Positions 1 through 10,102 of a DNA stretch of 64,000 bases are shown here, one piece after another. Position 1 is the stretch's first letter. Every line of letters starts with the position of its first letter. Made by a program: the position numbers and the translations under genes. The DNA is from Oscarella lobularis (taxonomy: Eukaryota; Porifera; Homoscleromorpha; Homosclerophorida; Oscarellidae). The notes under the pieces are model-generated. The model searched no databases. It was not told where the DNA came from and was given only the letters and a program-made list of their open reading frames with translations. Location: the NCBI RefSeq assembly GCF_947507565.1, contig NC_089184.1:1240001-1304000 (forward strand), read 5' to 3'.

Positions 1-2777
1 GCCACGCCGACGTCATCGTCATCTGAACGTTCTTCGCCGTGATAGGCGACAATTGGCTCAGCGTCCTACGACGATCCGATTCGCTGTCGAAAAGGAACGT
101 ATCGTAAAGACACGAATAGGAAGTCGTCCACAGGTGACGCAGAAAGAACTCGGTGTATTCGAAGGCGGTCGGAAACTGCGTCGCGAGTTGATGAACGCAG
201 TCCAAGAAGAGCAAGAACACGGGAGAATGTTTCTAGTAGGAACATATCGGTCCGTGGCCCATTCAAAACGCTCGCTGTCTCACCTTGAGATCGCTGCCCG
301 GATCGTCGACGTTTCCGGCGGCCGCCGAGAAGCTCTTCGATTTCTTGATGTCGTAATCTTGAACCGTTTTCACTGGGCTCGTATTCGTTCGCTCTCTTTG
401 CTTCGGTCCGAGACTGTCGTCGCTGTCTGTCGGCGACAGGCTGCCCTTGTCGTACCAAGTCGTTTCCGGGTCTTTGCCGTCGGCTGGGCGACGAGGAAGC
501 GAAAAGGACGAGCCGGGCTGCGTAGCGACGGACAGATGGGATTTCTTAGCATTTCCAACCAGATGAGCACACCTGGAATAGAATCAGATGCAGATATAAC
601 GAAACTCTCTAGCAACTAAGGCAGCCCCAGCGGAATATGCACTTGGGAGCTTCGCTTTTCTCTTACCGTGTCATAAACCTGTGTCCTGCAACGACCCATT
701 CTTTCTGAATAAGCTCCTCCAGACCCTTCACTGTTCGATAATAAGGATCAATGATAATCTGAGCCAATGACGTGACGACGCAGGCCAAATCGCGACCGCC
801 GTCGGAATCTAAGCGAATTTCACGCCATACCCCTAAGCAACGTCTCTCGAGACTGACCTTCAATCAGAACGGAGTCTTTGCGTTCGTGGAGTAGAGAAAC
901 GGCGGTCGACGCCGCATCAAGACAGGCTCTAGAAATAAAATTATGATAGGCAACGCACCGGAGTCGATTCTTTACTTGACGCCGGCCATCCACTGCGTGT
1001 TGCCGAGATTGAGAAGCCATCTCGATTCGGTTTGCCAATCTTTGACTGCGTCTAAGACGAGAGAACTGATTATAGGGGCGGAACGCGAGCGGATGGGCGG
1101 ATGGAGTAATACCGAAAGTGCACAGCTCTTGAACCTTGTCGAAAGACGCTTGGAAATCTCGCGTCGACGGGCAGCACTTGTCCAAATTGATTACTTGAAC
1201 CTTTCCCGACCAAAAACTTGAGCTATCCAATGCCCGTCTCAAACTGAACACACACGCAAAGGGCGCTCAAAGAAAGAATCATATTTTTCGTTCGGTTCTG
1301 CGTACTTTCCGTCAGCCACGCTGCTCTTTTCGTTGATTTTTCGACAGGCACCGCGAAGTAGAGCAACACCCGTTTCCCAATGCGACCAACACCACGTCTA
1401 GAGACGACGAGATTGAGTAAGGATTGTCGTCTTCTCTGAGACCGTAGTACCGGAATTCGGCCGTGTTTGTGACACACAGCGGCGCTGAAGAGGTCGGTGT
1501 CTCGAACGGCCACAGGACATACCACAAAGGCAGGTAAACTGGAAAGAGATTATAAAACTTACTTGAAGGAGGACTTGCTTACCTTTCACACAACGCAAAC
1601 TGTTCATTTGCCGAAGATATCCTCCACTTGTCGCCAGCATTCAGACGATCCAACTCCTGAAATAAATCTTTTTTTATTAATCAAAATTGCCAATAGCGTG
1701 GCCAATACCTTCTGCCAGTCTTCCGCGGACCGAAAAGTGGAGACGTCACTAGATTCCGGCGTCCCTTCGTTTTGCAACGCACCGCTGAGCACTCTGGATT
1801 TTCGTCTTGCCAAGCTGCCGGCGTAATCGAAGGCAAAAACCCTCGTTATCGAAGTGGGGAATGCATAGACGGTCAAGCTGCTAATCAACTGGAAAGCAAA
1901 CATCTCGCGTTAATTCGTAGGCCAACTTCCTAACACCTGTTCTACCAAAGACACGTCTTCTTTCTTTGCAAACTTAAAACCGAACGAAATCTTGAAAAAA
2001 TCCTAAAACAAGAGTAAAAACCGTCAGCACAGCACAACGGAAACCCCGTTTACATTCGCACCTTGCAGAAAATTTCGAGCGAGCCAACGACTCCCTGCAT
2101 CCTAGTCTCATTGCTCAACCGTTTTCTCTTGGAACCCGTTTCTTCAGCTAGGAGCAAACCTCATTCAAAAGAGGTAAGGGAACACAATCAGCTTCTCTCA
2201 CTCGTCCAAGCGCGAGAAATCAGAGTCAACGGAATGTTGTGACTGTCCGAAGCAACAGGCGCCGCAGAATCGTTTTCCTCCTCACTCTAAAAGAGACTCT
2301 TCGTTTGCCGAAACCAAAAAGCGTAGAGCCACGCCCCCGCGCGCATGCCGAAGACCGAAAACATATACCATGACGACGATTTCCTCACCAAGTCGTACGA
2401 CGACCGATCGGCCGGTATGAAGCTGAGTTTGTAGTTGGTGACGAAAAGGACGCCGATCGTGCCGTGGGATCGTTCGCTGAGTAGACGATATTTGGTCGTG
2501 CTTCGTACCTGGGCCAGCACGACTTCGCCTGCGCGGGGAGAAATGATCGAGGAGACGCGCCTCGCGAGAAACGCCCCCCCATCGTCTAGAGGCGTGTTTT
2601 TTCATTCTGACCGGCGAGGAGCTCGTCGGGACCCGCGGGTTCCTTGAAGACGGCCGTCTGTTTCACTTTCGAACGCGGATCGGCTTCGTCGTGATCGGCG
2701 GAGGCGGGCGGCGCTTTCGCGGCGTTCGGATTCGACGTCGCGCTTGTCGACGCCTCGCGCGCGACGCCATTTTCCAT
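1..2777 (-). CDS. Myotubularin-related pseudophosphatase, MTMR10/MTMR12 type (3' end off left edge)
   Basis: Fifteen exons join in consistent phase: 2777-2612, 2528-2389, 2286-2202, 2147-2062, 2002-1937, 1888-1709, 1656-1583, 1538-1451, 1397-1306, 1243-1113, 1051-976, 928-858, 808-667, 572-284 and 232-1. About 639 residues are present. Seen: start MENGVAREAS; a PH-GRAM stretch (GEVVLAQVRS, LFVTNYKLSFIP, LEIFCKDFFKISFGFKF); the myotubularin region (DKWRISSANEQFALCES, GRIPTWCWSHWETG); and the block DPYYRTVKGLEELIQKEW. The PTP loop, HCSDGWDRT in active family members, reads EDSDGGRDLACV, so the catalytic Cys and Arg are missing. This matches the EEEGRDLSC loop of MTMR10/12, which act as non-catalytic adaptors for active myotubularins (3-phosphoinositide phosphatases). 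Exon 572-284 adds a Ser/Asp-rich insert of about 90 residues before SPVFLLFLD that vertebrate homologues lack. Exon boundaries are hand-called. The ATG at 2777 begins exon 1; upstream untranslated exons cannot be excluded. Confidence 0.85.
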
Positions 2778-3008
2778 TGTTACGACGACGGCGAGAACGC
2801 TAAACGGACTCGACTGTGATGTGATTGAGATGAGAATGCAGGAGGGGTATCCGGGACGGGACGAACGAGCTCGTATCCGGGGGGGCGTACAATTCGCAGG
2901 GTTTCTATTTTTCCGATACACTAATGTCATTATAAGACAAATACTGTAACAACACGTCTTGATGACGTAATTAATCTATAAACGCAACTTTCTTTTCGAA
3001 ACTCCAAG

Positions 3009-4522
3009 TTAGATGCTATAGACTGCCCTAAGAGATGCAATGACCTTGACTACGGGCAGAAAGATAGCCATCCAAATAGGCAAGCTGTAGTACTGCAGGT
3101 AGTAAATGACATCCGTAACTTGAACAATACCGAAGACGTTGAGAACTCCAGGCGTCATAGGAGGCAAATAGAGGACAGTCCAATAGTGCTCGATCACGTA
3201 ATAATGAGTCAAATCGAGAGAAGACAAATCCATTCCATTCTAAAAAGGACCTATTTCTGATTAACAATCGTTTATATAACAATTTGGTACCATTTCCTTG
3301 ATGAAATTTCTAACGGTTTTCTGAATAGCCTCTTCCAGAAGATGAGCCTTGACAAGAAAGTAGAGTCCTAGACTTGTCAAGACGAGAACAGCCACAAGCA
3401 GACTAATCCTAGTACAATCAGTGCTCAGCTATGAAATATGGAGCACCTGAGCACCTACCACGCTTTGATCCTTCTGGGAGTCAGACGATTTTTTGCCAGA
3501 ATGTTGTCATAGAGATGCCAAAGCAAGGCAGTGATCCCACACTAACAAAAAAAAGAAGATTTCAACTTTGAACGTTGGGCTTTTCTCTTTACTCACCGTG
3601 TAAAGCAGACAGAGCATCCAATCAAAAAAATTTGCATCCGACCACGAATAGACCAGATCCCTGTCAATTTTATCCTAAAGAAAGACTGAAAACGACACGA
3701 CGCATACAAAGCAGCCTCCTCACCATAAGCGTCGAAAGATCACGATGCCAAGTCAGAACAGATTCGCGAAACGAGGCGTTATCAAAAGTCAGGCGATGTT
3801 TTCCACTGAACCCTCTCATTTCTTCGGTGTAACGAGTCAGTTTAGTCATAGTATCTCCTAGGAAACCAATAAACGCTCCTACGTCATTGTTATTTTAATT
3901 CGATTACCGTGGATTGCAATGACCGTCGCGCACGTGCACAAAATTAGGGCGAGGCAAAAAGCGCTGAGAAATATGACGTCATTGCGATTCAGTCTCATGT
4001 CGTCCATTGCCGGCCACATGGTGACACCTCCGCCGACGGGCGGCTTCGATTTTGATTCGAGGTGCTTTGCGATTAGTTCGCGTCGGCGAGTCGCCACGTG
4101 ATGCTGCTGGTTTTTTAACTGAGCAAGCGACGGGCTAACTGGCTTGCCACCCGCTTCGCGTTCTTTCTCGAACTCCTTGACGCGGCCTTCCATCACTCTT
4201 GCACCGCAGGAGTCGGTTCCGGACGTATCCTTTAGCAGCGTTTGGCGCTTTAGCGACCTCAGTTCCATTTTGGATAGCAACCGTCCCGGATATGCTGTAG
4301 GCGCTAACAAAAACAATATATACTGTACAGTAGTAGTATCGTGAGAATGTCAAAAATATGCTTCCCTTTACTCTGATGGCCTGGAAAGAGTAAAACTCCT
4401 GCACGATGGACGATACGTAAAAGTTCATCAAAAGCCTGTAGTCATAGGAACAATCTCAGTACAGTTCGCAAACCAACTACGACTTCTTACACAAACCAGT
4501 ACAAAAAAATACCGTCTTCCAT
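3009..4522 (-). CDS. Unrecognised multi-pass membrane protein (about 377 aa, eight exons)
   Basis: Exons 4522-4493, 4435-4372, 4303-3908, 3857-3724, 3674-3597, 3541-3459, 3408-3291 and 3239-3009 keep one frame from ATG to TAA. The first two are the least certain: the 5' donor is weak. Seen: a charged Lys/Arg/Glu-rich N-terminal half containing LAQLKNQQHHVATRR, then hydrophobic segments around DVIFLSAFCLALILCTCA, FFDWMLCLLYTCGITALLW, WISLLVAVLVLTSLGLYF and a long C-terminal one (PIWMAIFLPVVKVI), so four spans are likely. Between spans 1 and 2 is a hydrophilic stretch that could be luminal or extracellular (FRESVLTWHRDLSTLMDKID). I do not recognise the family. The ATG lies 31 bp from the VPS26C stop, so the two genes are packed on one strand. 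No regulatory signal was identified. Confidence 0.6.
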
Positions 4523-4553
4523 CTCTATCTAACTCTGGTACGCCCCACCCCAA

Positions 4554-5456
4554 TCAAAACCGAGTCAACTTAATGGGAAAATTCTCCGTAATCAAATGAT
4601 CGTCCTTAAAAATGACGACAATATTCACTTCGAACTCGACCTTGAAACTGCTCGTCGCAAGCGTGGGACAGGTGAAGAGTCGCGGAAAAATCATATAGAT
4701 AGGTATGGGCATGCCACGACAGACGTCCCCATCGCCGATCTGTATGTTCTGTATCTCGGTCGGATCCCTCGCATATCCCTCGGCGCAGCCGCACGTCTCG
4801 ACGCGAACGAGCTGGAGTTCAATCGACTTGATGGGCACCGACGATTTTTCAACAATCAACTCGCCTCGAAGGGGCTCGGTGATGAGACAGGAGGCCGAGT
4901 CGAGATGACCGGTGATGAGAAACTTCGGCAATCCCGTCTTCTCCTTCGCCTGATTCAACGACTGGGGCGTTATTTCGAAATCGACTCGCTTCTGATCGCT
5001 CGCTTTCATCGACGTCGACGAATCGGGTTTGTATTCGACGAGAAATTCCTGCTGCTTGTTGAGATCGCGCGAGAGAAGCGATCGTTTCATGTCGCATCGG
5101 ATCGTGTATTGGATGTTGACGAAGACGCCGTGATACGTTTCGTAGAGCGGCTTGCCTTGTTTCGCCTTGAGCGGAAATTCGAAGGGGATCTCCGTCTTGC
5201 CGCTCGGTATCTTGCCGGCTTTGGCGAGATCCATGCTGTATTCGAGTAGTTGGATCGGTTTGAGGGAGTTGTAGAAGGCTTCGAAGAGTCCGACGCTCTT
5301 TGCGCTCAATTGGAGGCTCACCGAGCCTTCCAGGGAGAGCGCGATGCCCTGGTGAGGCAATTCGTTCTTGGTCGTCACGGCGACGACGCCCCTGATGAGT
5401 TCGCCTTCGCGGTAGACTTTGTTCGCCTTCTTCAGCTTGATCTCGATCGTAGCCAT
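4554..5456 (-). CDS. VPS26C: VPS26C / DSCR3, arrestin-fold subunit of retriever
   Basis: Single-exon frame of 300 residues, matching the length of human VPS26C (297). Diagnostic stretches are collinear with the human protein: NLQLSAKSVG-type VSLQLSAKSVGLFEAFYN, PSGKTEIPFEFPL, YETYHGVFVNIQYT, RCDMKRSLL, LQLVRVETCGCAEGYARD, TEIQNIQIGDGDVCRG and IYMIFPRLFTCPTL. VPS26C pairs with VPS35L and VPS29 to form retriever, which works with the CCC complex (together Commander) in sorting-nexin-17-dependent recycling of membrane cargo from endosomes. It has two arrestin-like beta-sandwich halves. The start ATG aligns with the human N-terminus (IKIKRANKVY against IKLKKANKVY). The gene has no introns, unlike its neighbours, which could reflect old intron loss. 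It is divergent from the Notum-ABCG gene starting at 5739. Confidence 0.95.
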   Translation of the reverse strand: MATIEIKLKKANKVYREGELIRGVVAVTTKNELPHQGIALSLEGSVSLQLSAKSVGLFEAFYNSLKPIQLLEYSMDLAKAGKIPSGKTEIPFEFPLKAKQGKPLYETYHGVFVNIQYTIRCDMKRSLLSRDLNKQQEFLVEYKPDSSTSMKASDQKRVDFEITPQSLNQAKEKTGLPKFLITGHLDSASCLITEPLRGELIVEKSSVPIKSIELQLVRVETCGCAEGYARDPTEIQNIQIGDGDVCRGMPIPIYMIFPRLFTCPTLATSSFKVEFEVNIVVIFKDDHLITENFPIKLTRF

Positions 5457-5738
5457 GTTCGGGTTGATACGGGACAGACCTGCTGCATCCGCCCACTTGA
5501 GAACAACCGCGGGTACTGTATCCTTTTTTCGGTAATTTTTTTGTAGAGCTTCTCAGACTCGTCCTGTAATGGGCCCTGTAATGTTTGGTTGATTTGGTTG
5601 ATTTGGTTGATACGGGTACGTGCAGCGTCGTCTCCGCCCACTCGATACCATAGAAACATCGTCAGGAGAAATTTCGGCAAAACAAAACCTTCCTGTTCGA
5701 GCCAAAGCACCGCCACGGTGACGAGAAAACAATACAAA
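5457..5738. promoter_or_regulatory. Divergent intergenic region between VPS26C and the first Notum-ABCG gene
   Basis: These 282 bp separate two genes that start in opposite directions, so both promoters must lie here or overlap. The only structure I see is a short direct repeat (three units of GGTTGATTT, about 5586-5612). No TATA box stands out. The plus frame stays open upstream of the chosen ATG, but an ATG followed by a clear signal peptide occurs only at 5739. Confidence 0.4.
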
Positions 5739-8700
5739 ATGAAGACGAAGAGCTCTATTATCATTCTGACAATTCTCTCCTCACTTCAATTTTCATTCAG
5801 CTCCGGCTCGCTTCTCCGAAAAACGTTCGTTAGAAATGCTGCTCAGAGATACGCAGTCTGCAACGATTTTTCGCCCGCTGCCTACTACATTCGCATCGGA
5901 AGTGCGAGCAAATGGATCATTCATCTCGAAGGCGGGCAGAGTTGCTACAGTGCAAGCGACTGTAACAATCGGTACAAAAGCGATATAAACAAAGTCTTCA
6001 TGTCGTCGCTCGGCCTTCCGGAATCAGCCGAGGGAAGAGACTTGCTCTCGACAAATCCTCGCGACAATCCAACATTTCACGATTTCAGCCACGTTCTAAT
6101 TCCTTTCTGCAGCAGCGATTCCTGGCTTGGACAGGGATACCACGAAGCCTTCTCAACGAACGGCTCCTTTGCGTTTTACGACAACAAGACGGTGAACGAT
6201 TTCGTGTTTCGAGGAGCGACAATATTTCGGTCCGTAATCGAAGATTTGCACACCTCCGGTCTATCTCAGGCGAAAGAAGTCGTCCTATGCGGTAGCAGTG
6301 CCGGTGGAGTGGGAGCTGTCAATCATATACGGTGGCTCGAGACTGAATTGACCAACGCAACCGTATCCGTAATCGCTGACTCTGCTTGGTCTATTGACTT
6401 CGAAGGCAACTTAGCCAGCAGGTTTCAATTCGGCGTCGCTGCTCTCCTGTGGAATTATCAACAGCTATCGGCTTGTCGAGACGTCTCGCGAGGATACCCG
6501 TGCTGTGTGAGCCTCAAATGCATGCTGGAATCGAGTGAAAATGGATATCCGAAGGACGTGCCGCTGTTTCTTGTTAATAGCTTGTACGATATAATCGTCA
6601 TTCTTCTCTCCACCAGACGCGTTTACGGTGCTGACGACGTGAAAATGGGAGACTACGCCCGAACGTCGGTCGTGTACGGTGGAGCGGTCAACGAATCGCT
6701 GGAAAAGGCTCTGCTTATTCCGTCGGTCAGCTACTTTCTCACGGGATGCAGTCAAAACGTCTATTTCGCCACGTCGTCGCTCTGGGACGACGACGACGTT
6801 TATAACGTCTCGACTTCGCACGAATATACGGCGACGGGTATCGCCTCCTTCAAACAGACAATCAAATCGAATACTTGGACGTCAGTCACAATCAATGATA
6901 CCTCTCTGAGACAGGCCGTTCACGACTGGTACCGAGAAAATTTCACTACAAAACAGAGACACCAAGATAACTGCGGAGGAATTCTATGCAATCCTAGCTG
7001 TCCTGATACGCTCGAATTCACTATGTTTTCAAATCGATGGCAGAAGGCACTGGAGTCGTTCGTCGTCAGCATAGCGCTTTCGCTTACCATATTCTGCGTT
7101 TTGGCGAAGATTACTATGCTAATATGCCAGCAGGTTTTGATACGAAAATACGTCAACTTCAACGGCCGGATTTTGCACCTCGACGAAAAAGAGCAATACA
7201 TTCCAGTTTGTCCTGAAGAGGAACAGATGAATATATCGTGCCTCGCTCTCCAGTACTACCCACCGAAAGAAAGAGGCCTTAAGCTACGACGTCCATCACT
7301 TCGACGCACAGAACCCGTGCAGAATGAGGGAAAGTCGGATCGCTGCATCCTCAGCGGCGTGACAGCATATTTCAATCCGGGCGAAATCATAGCGGTGATG
7401 GGACCGTCGGGAAGCGGAAAAACAACTTTCCTCGACCTGTTGACAGATCGAAAATGGGAAGGAATTCACCAAGTACGACAATTAGAGCAAACCTTAGAGA
7501 AACGAACTGGTCTTTTTAGGGAAAGGTTCTGATCAACGGAAATTTGAGAGAGGAGGTTATTGACAACTTCAGCTATAGCACTGGCTACGTTCTCCAATTG
7601 GCCTCGCCGTTTTATGAAGAATTGACCGTTGCACAGAACCTGCTTTACGCAGCCATATTATATCTTTCGAGAACGATGACATGGGAGGAACAGTTCACCA
7701 GAATTCATCAAGTCCTAGCGGAGGTACGTGTCTCTCGTAATATAAATCAATAAATAATCAGACCTCTTTTTTGAAGACGGGACTGTCTGAGCTTGCCGAC
7801 AGGAAAGTTGGAGGAGCAACCGGCGGACTGAGCGGTGGACAGAAGCGACGTCTGTGCGTTGCTATACAGCTTCTCAATCTGCCCAACATCGTTTTTCTTG
7901 ACGAGCCAACTTCTGGTTAGTCGTCTCTTTGATAAGGTCAGCGTCGCACGCCTTCCTTTCGTAGGTCTCGACGCTTCGTCAAGTCTGGAGTTGCTTCGCG
8001 CTCTTCACTGCTTAGCTCTCAGCGGACGCTGCGTTATTCTGACAATTCATCAGCCAAGGATGGAGATATTTCACATGTTTGATAGGATTCTGTTGCTGTC
8101 AAATGGGCAAGTAATCCGAATAGAAGCTGCTCAATCTTGGGGCACCCTTTCTTCATTGATGCGTAGATCGCCTACTTCGGAAGCCCCTTTGACGCTCCCA
8201 ATTTTTTTCGAGAAGCCCTAAAAGAATCTGGTGTCACGGTAAAACGCGTTTAATGTAAGAAATACGTCTCTGATGTGACGATGTAGTTGCCCGCTGAAAA
8301 CAATCCAGCCGACTTCATCATGGACATGCTGACGAACAGAAAAGCGCAAGCCTGCGTTCTCGACTACTACAAGGCCAGTGGAGAGGCGGACGCCATTTCC
8401 ATCGCCGTAGAACAGCAGGAAAAGGGTTCCACTACCCTAAAGGAGAAGTGAGAAAGACATTGATTAATTAAATGGAAGCGCTTTATGTAAGCACCTCACT
8501 TTTTAGAAATAATCCCGGCATAGTGTACCGAGTGTTCGCCCTGGAATGTCGAGCATCGTCGCGCCAAACGATGTCACTGCGACTCTATCTTCCACTTATA
8601 ACTCTATTTCAAGCACTAATTCTTGGTAAGCCCCTAGAGTTATCAGGTATACCTGAGGTGTGTCTGTGCTTTTTCTTTCCTTTAGGTACCGTCTATCTAA

Positions 8701-9861
8701 AATCTTCCAGCAATCTGATGATTTTGGCCGCTATGTGCGTATCTACCTGCTCCGGCGTTATGTTCGTGAGTCCCGTCGTCATGGGTCTGCTGTCTCGTTC
8801 CCTGAACATATTTACTCTTGAAAAGCAAGACGGAGTGAGCTTTTCGATCGACGTCGTCTTACATACTTTTATTCGAGTCTCGGCCGTCAGCGTCATCCCG
8901 TTCGCCGTTTCCTTTACCATCGTCTATCTCAGCGTCTTGCAGGAGTACAATTTCTCCGACTTTTCAATGATTCTTCTCATTCAGACGTCCGTCAGTAACG
9001 CCTGGATAGCGATTCTCATTTTCGCCATCGGTTTTAGCCCGACCATGGCTGGGAGCGTCTGCCCGTCGCTCGCGGCCCTCGGCACATTCTTCGGCGGATT
9101 TCTCATAGTCCCAAGCGAAATTCCGTCTTATTACCAATGGGTTCTTCTCATAAATCCAACTTATTGGGGCTATTCTGCCTCCGCTCGTCTCCTTCTCGAA
9201 AAGGATCTCGTTGAATGTCCGTACAAGTCAGCCTTCGAATGCTTTCCCTCATCCGGATTGGCTCTGCTCAATGAATTTGGCTTAGAAGAGACGAACGTCT
9301 ACGTTTCGCTTGCTTCTCTGTTCGGTCTAACAGTCGTTCCACTCATTCTCGTCGTCTTTGTTCTCCACGTTCGATACACTCCCCAGTTCTGGGAGAGACT
9401 CATCGAATCTCTTTCCCAAAAGATCAAATCAAAAAGGTTAGAACGTGTACAATCTCCCTTACTGTTACGAGTACGAAATACGTCGTAGAACTCCCGAAGA
9501 GCCCACCAAAACAGGGAAGGACTCGGATTCAGCTCCAGTCCACCGAATAAGTGTCGTTGCTCAACTTCAAGGTCCAGTGCTCCCAGCGACTGTTCAGAGC
9601 TCCGACTCTTTCAAAAAGGTTCGCCATCACACCGTGAGACGACGCAGTTGCTGGTGCGAAGAGAAGCCCATGAAGGAAGTTGATTCGGAAGAAGCAAACG
9701 TCATCAATCGATTGGCAACCATTTCGGAAGAGAGTCTTGGACGACTTCAAAGAGTTCACAATCGCCGAGAATCATCGAGAATTCTAGACATACGAAAGGG
9801 AATGATGAACAAAATTTTGGCGTCTCTATCTGACGAATCACTGACCGATTTACTTACCTAA
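5739..9861 (+). CDS. Notum-type esterase fused to an ABCG half-transporter (copy A)
   Basis: Nine exons (5739-7472, 7520-7723, 7777-7915, 7965-8110, 8167-8238, 8287-8447, 8507-8625, 8686-9436, 9489-9861) sum to 3699 nt, 1232 residues. Order: signal peptide 1-23; Notum/pectin-acetylesterase domain about 35-425 ([32 protein letters not shown]); membrane segment about 440-467; NBD with Walker A GPSGSGKT 555-562, signature LSGGQ 664-668, Walker B FLDE 686-689, H-loop His721; then the ABCG membrane domain ([31 protein letters not shown]); and a 124-residue tail. The nucleophile Ser187 and Asp284 of the esterase triad are present, but the residue matching human Notum His389 is Asn340 (CSQN), so the esterase may be inactive. 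Topology inferred: esterase outside, NBD in the cytosol. ABCG proteins work as dimers and export lipids or sterols; Notum removes palmitoleate from Wnt. The substrate here is unknown. Confidence 0.9.
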
Positions 9862-10102
9862 CTATAACCAGTGAAAAATCAATACATGCATATGTACTTT
9901 AGATAAAAGTCCCCAACAACGATTCGCAGCGAACTTCAACAAAGTGACGCGCTTGTGAAAACATTGGCTCACAGGTACGTGCTTGGGCAACCGACGTCGC
10001 GTCTTGTCTTATGCTAATGACTGGAGAGCCTGGCACGCCCGCCCACCGTACATATCTCCTCATCCCGCATCATTCCCACCACGCACCTTTCAACAGGAAG
10101 CC
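9862..10102 (+). other. Spacer between tandem paralogues, with a possible 5' untranslated exon of copy B
   Basis: This holds the 3' flank of copy A and the 5' flank of copy B. A good donor (CACAG then GTACGT at 9975) and an acceptor (TTTCAACAG ending at 10096, seven bases before the ATG) suggest an untranslated first exon ending at 9974 spliced to the coding exon. The same sites could also allow read-through splicing from copy A. Nothing else was found. Confidence 0.35.

Noticed and set aside
53-619. Plus-strand 188-codon frame
   Set aside because: It is the antisense of myotubularin exons 14 and 15, which align with the family in the other direction.
4596-5249. Plus-strand 217-codon frame opposite VPS26C
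   Set aside because: Antisense shadow; the minus strand matches VPS26C over its full length.
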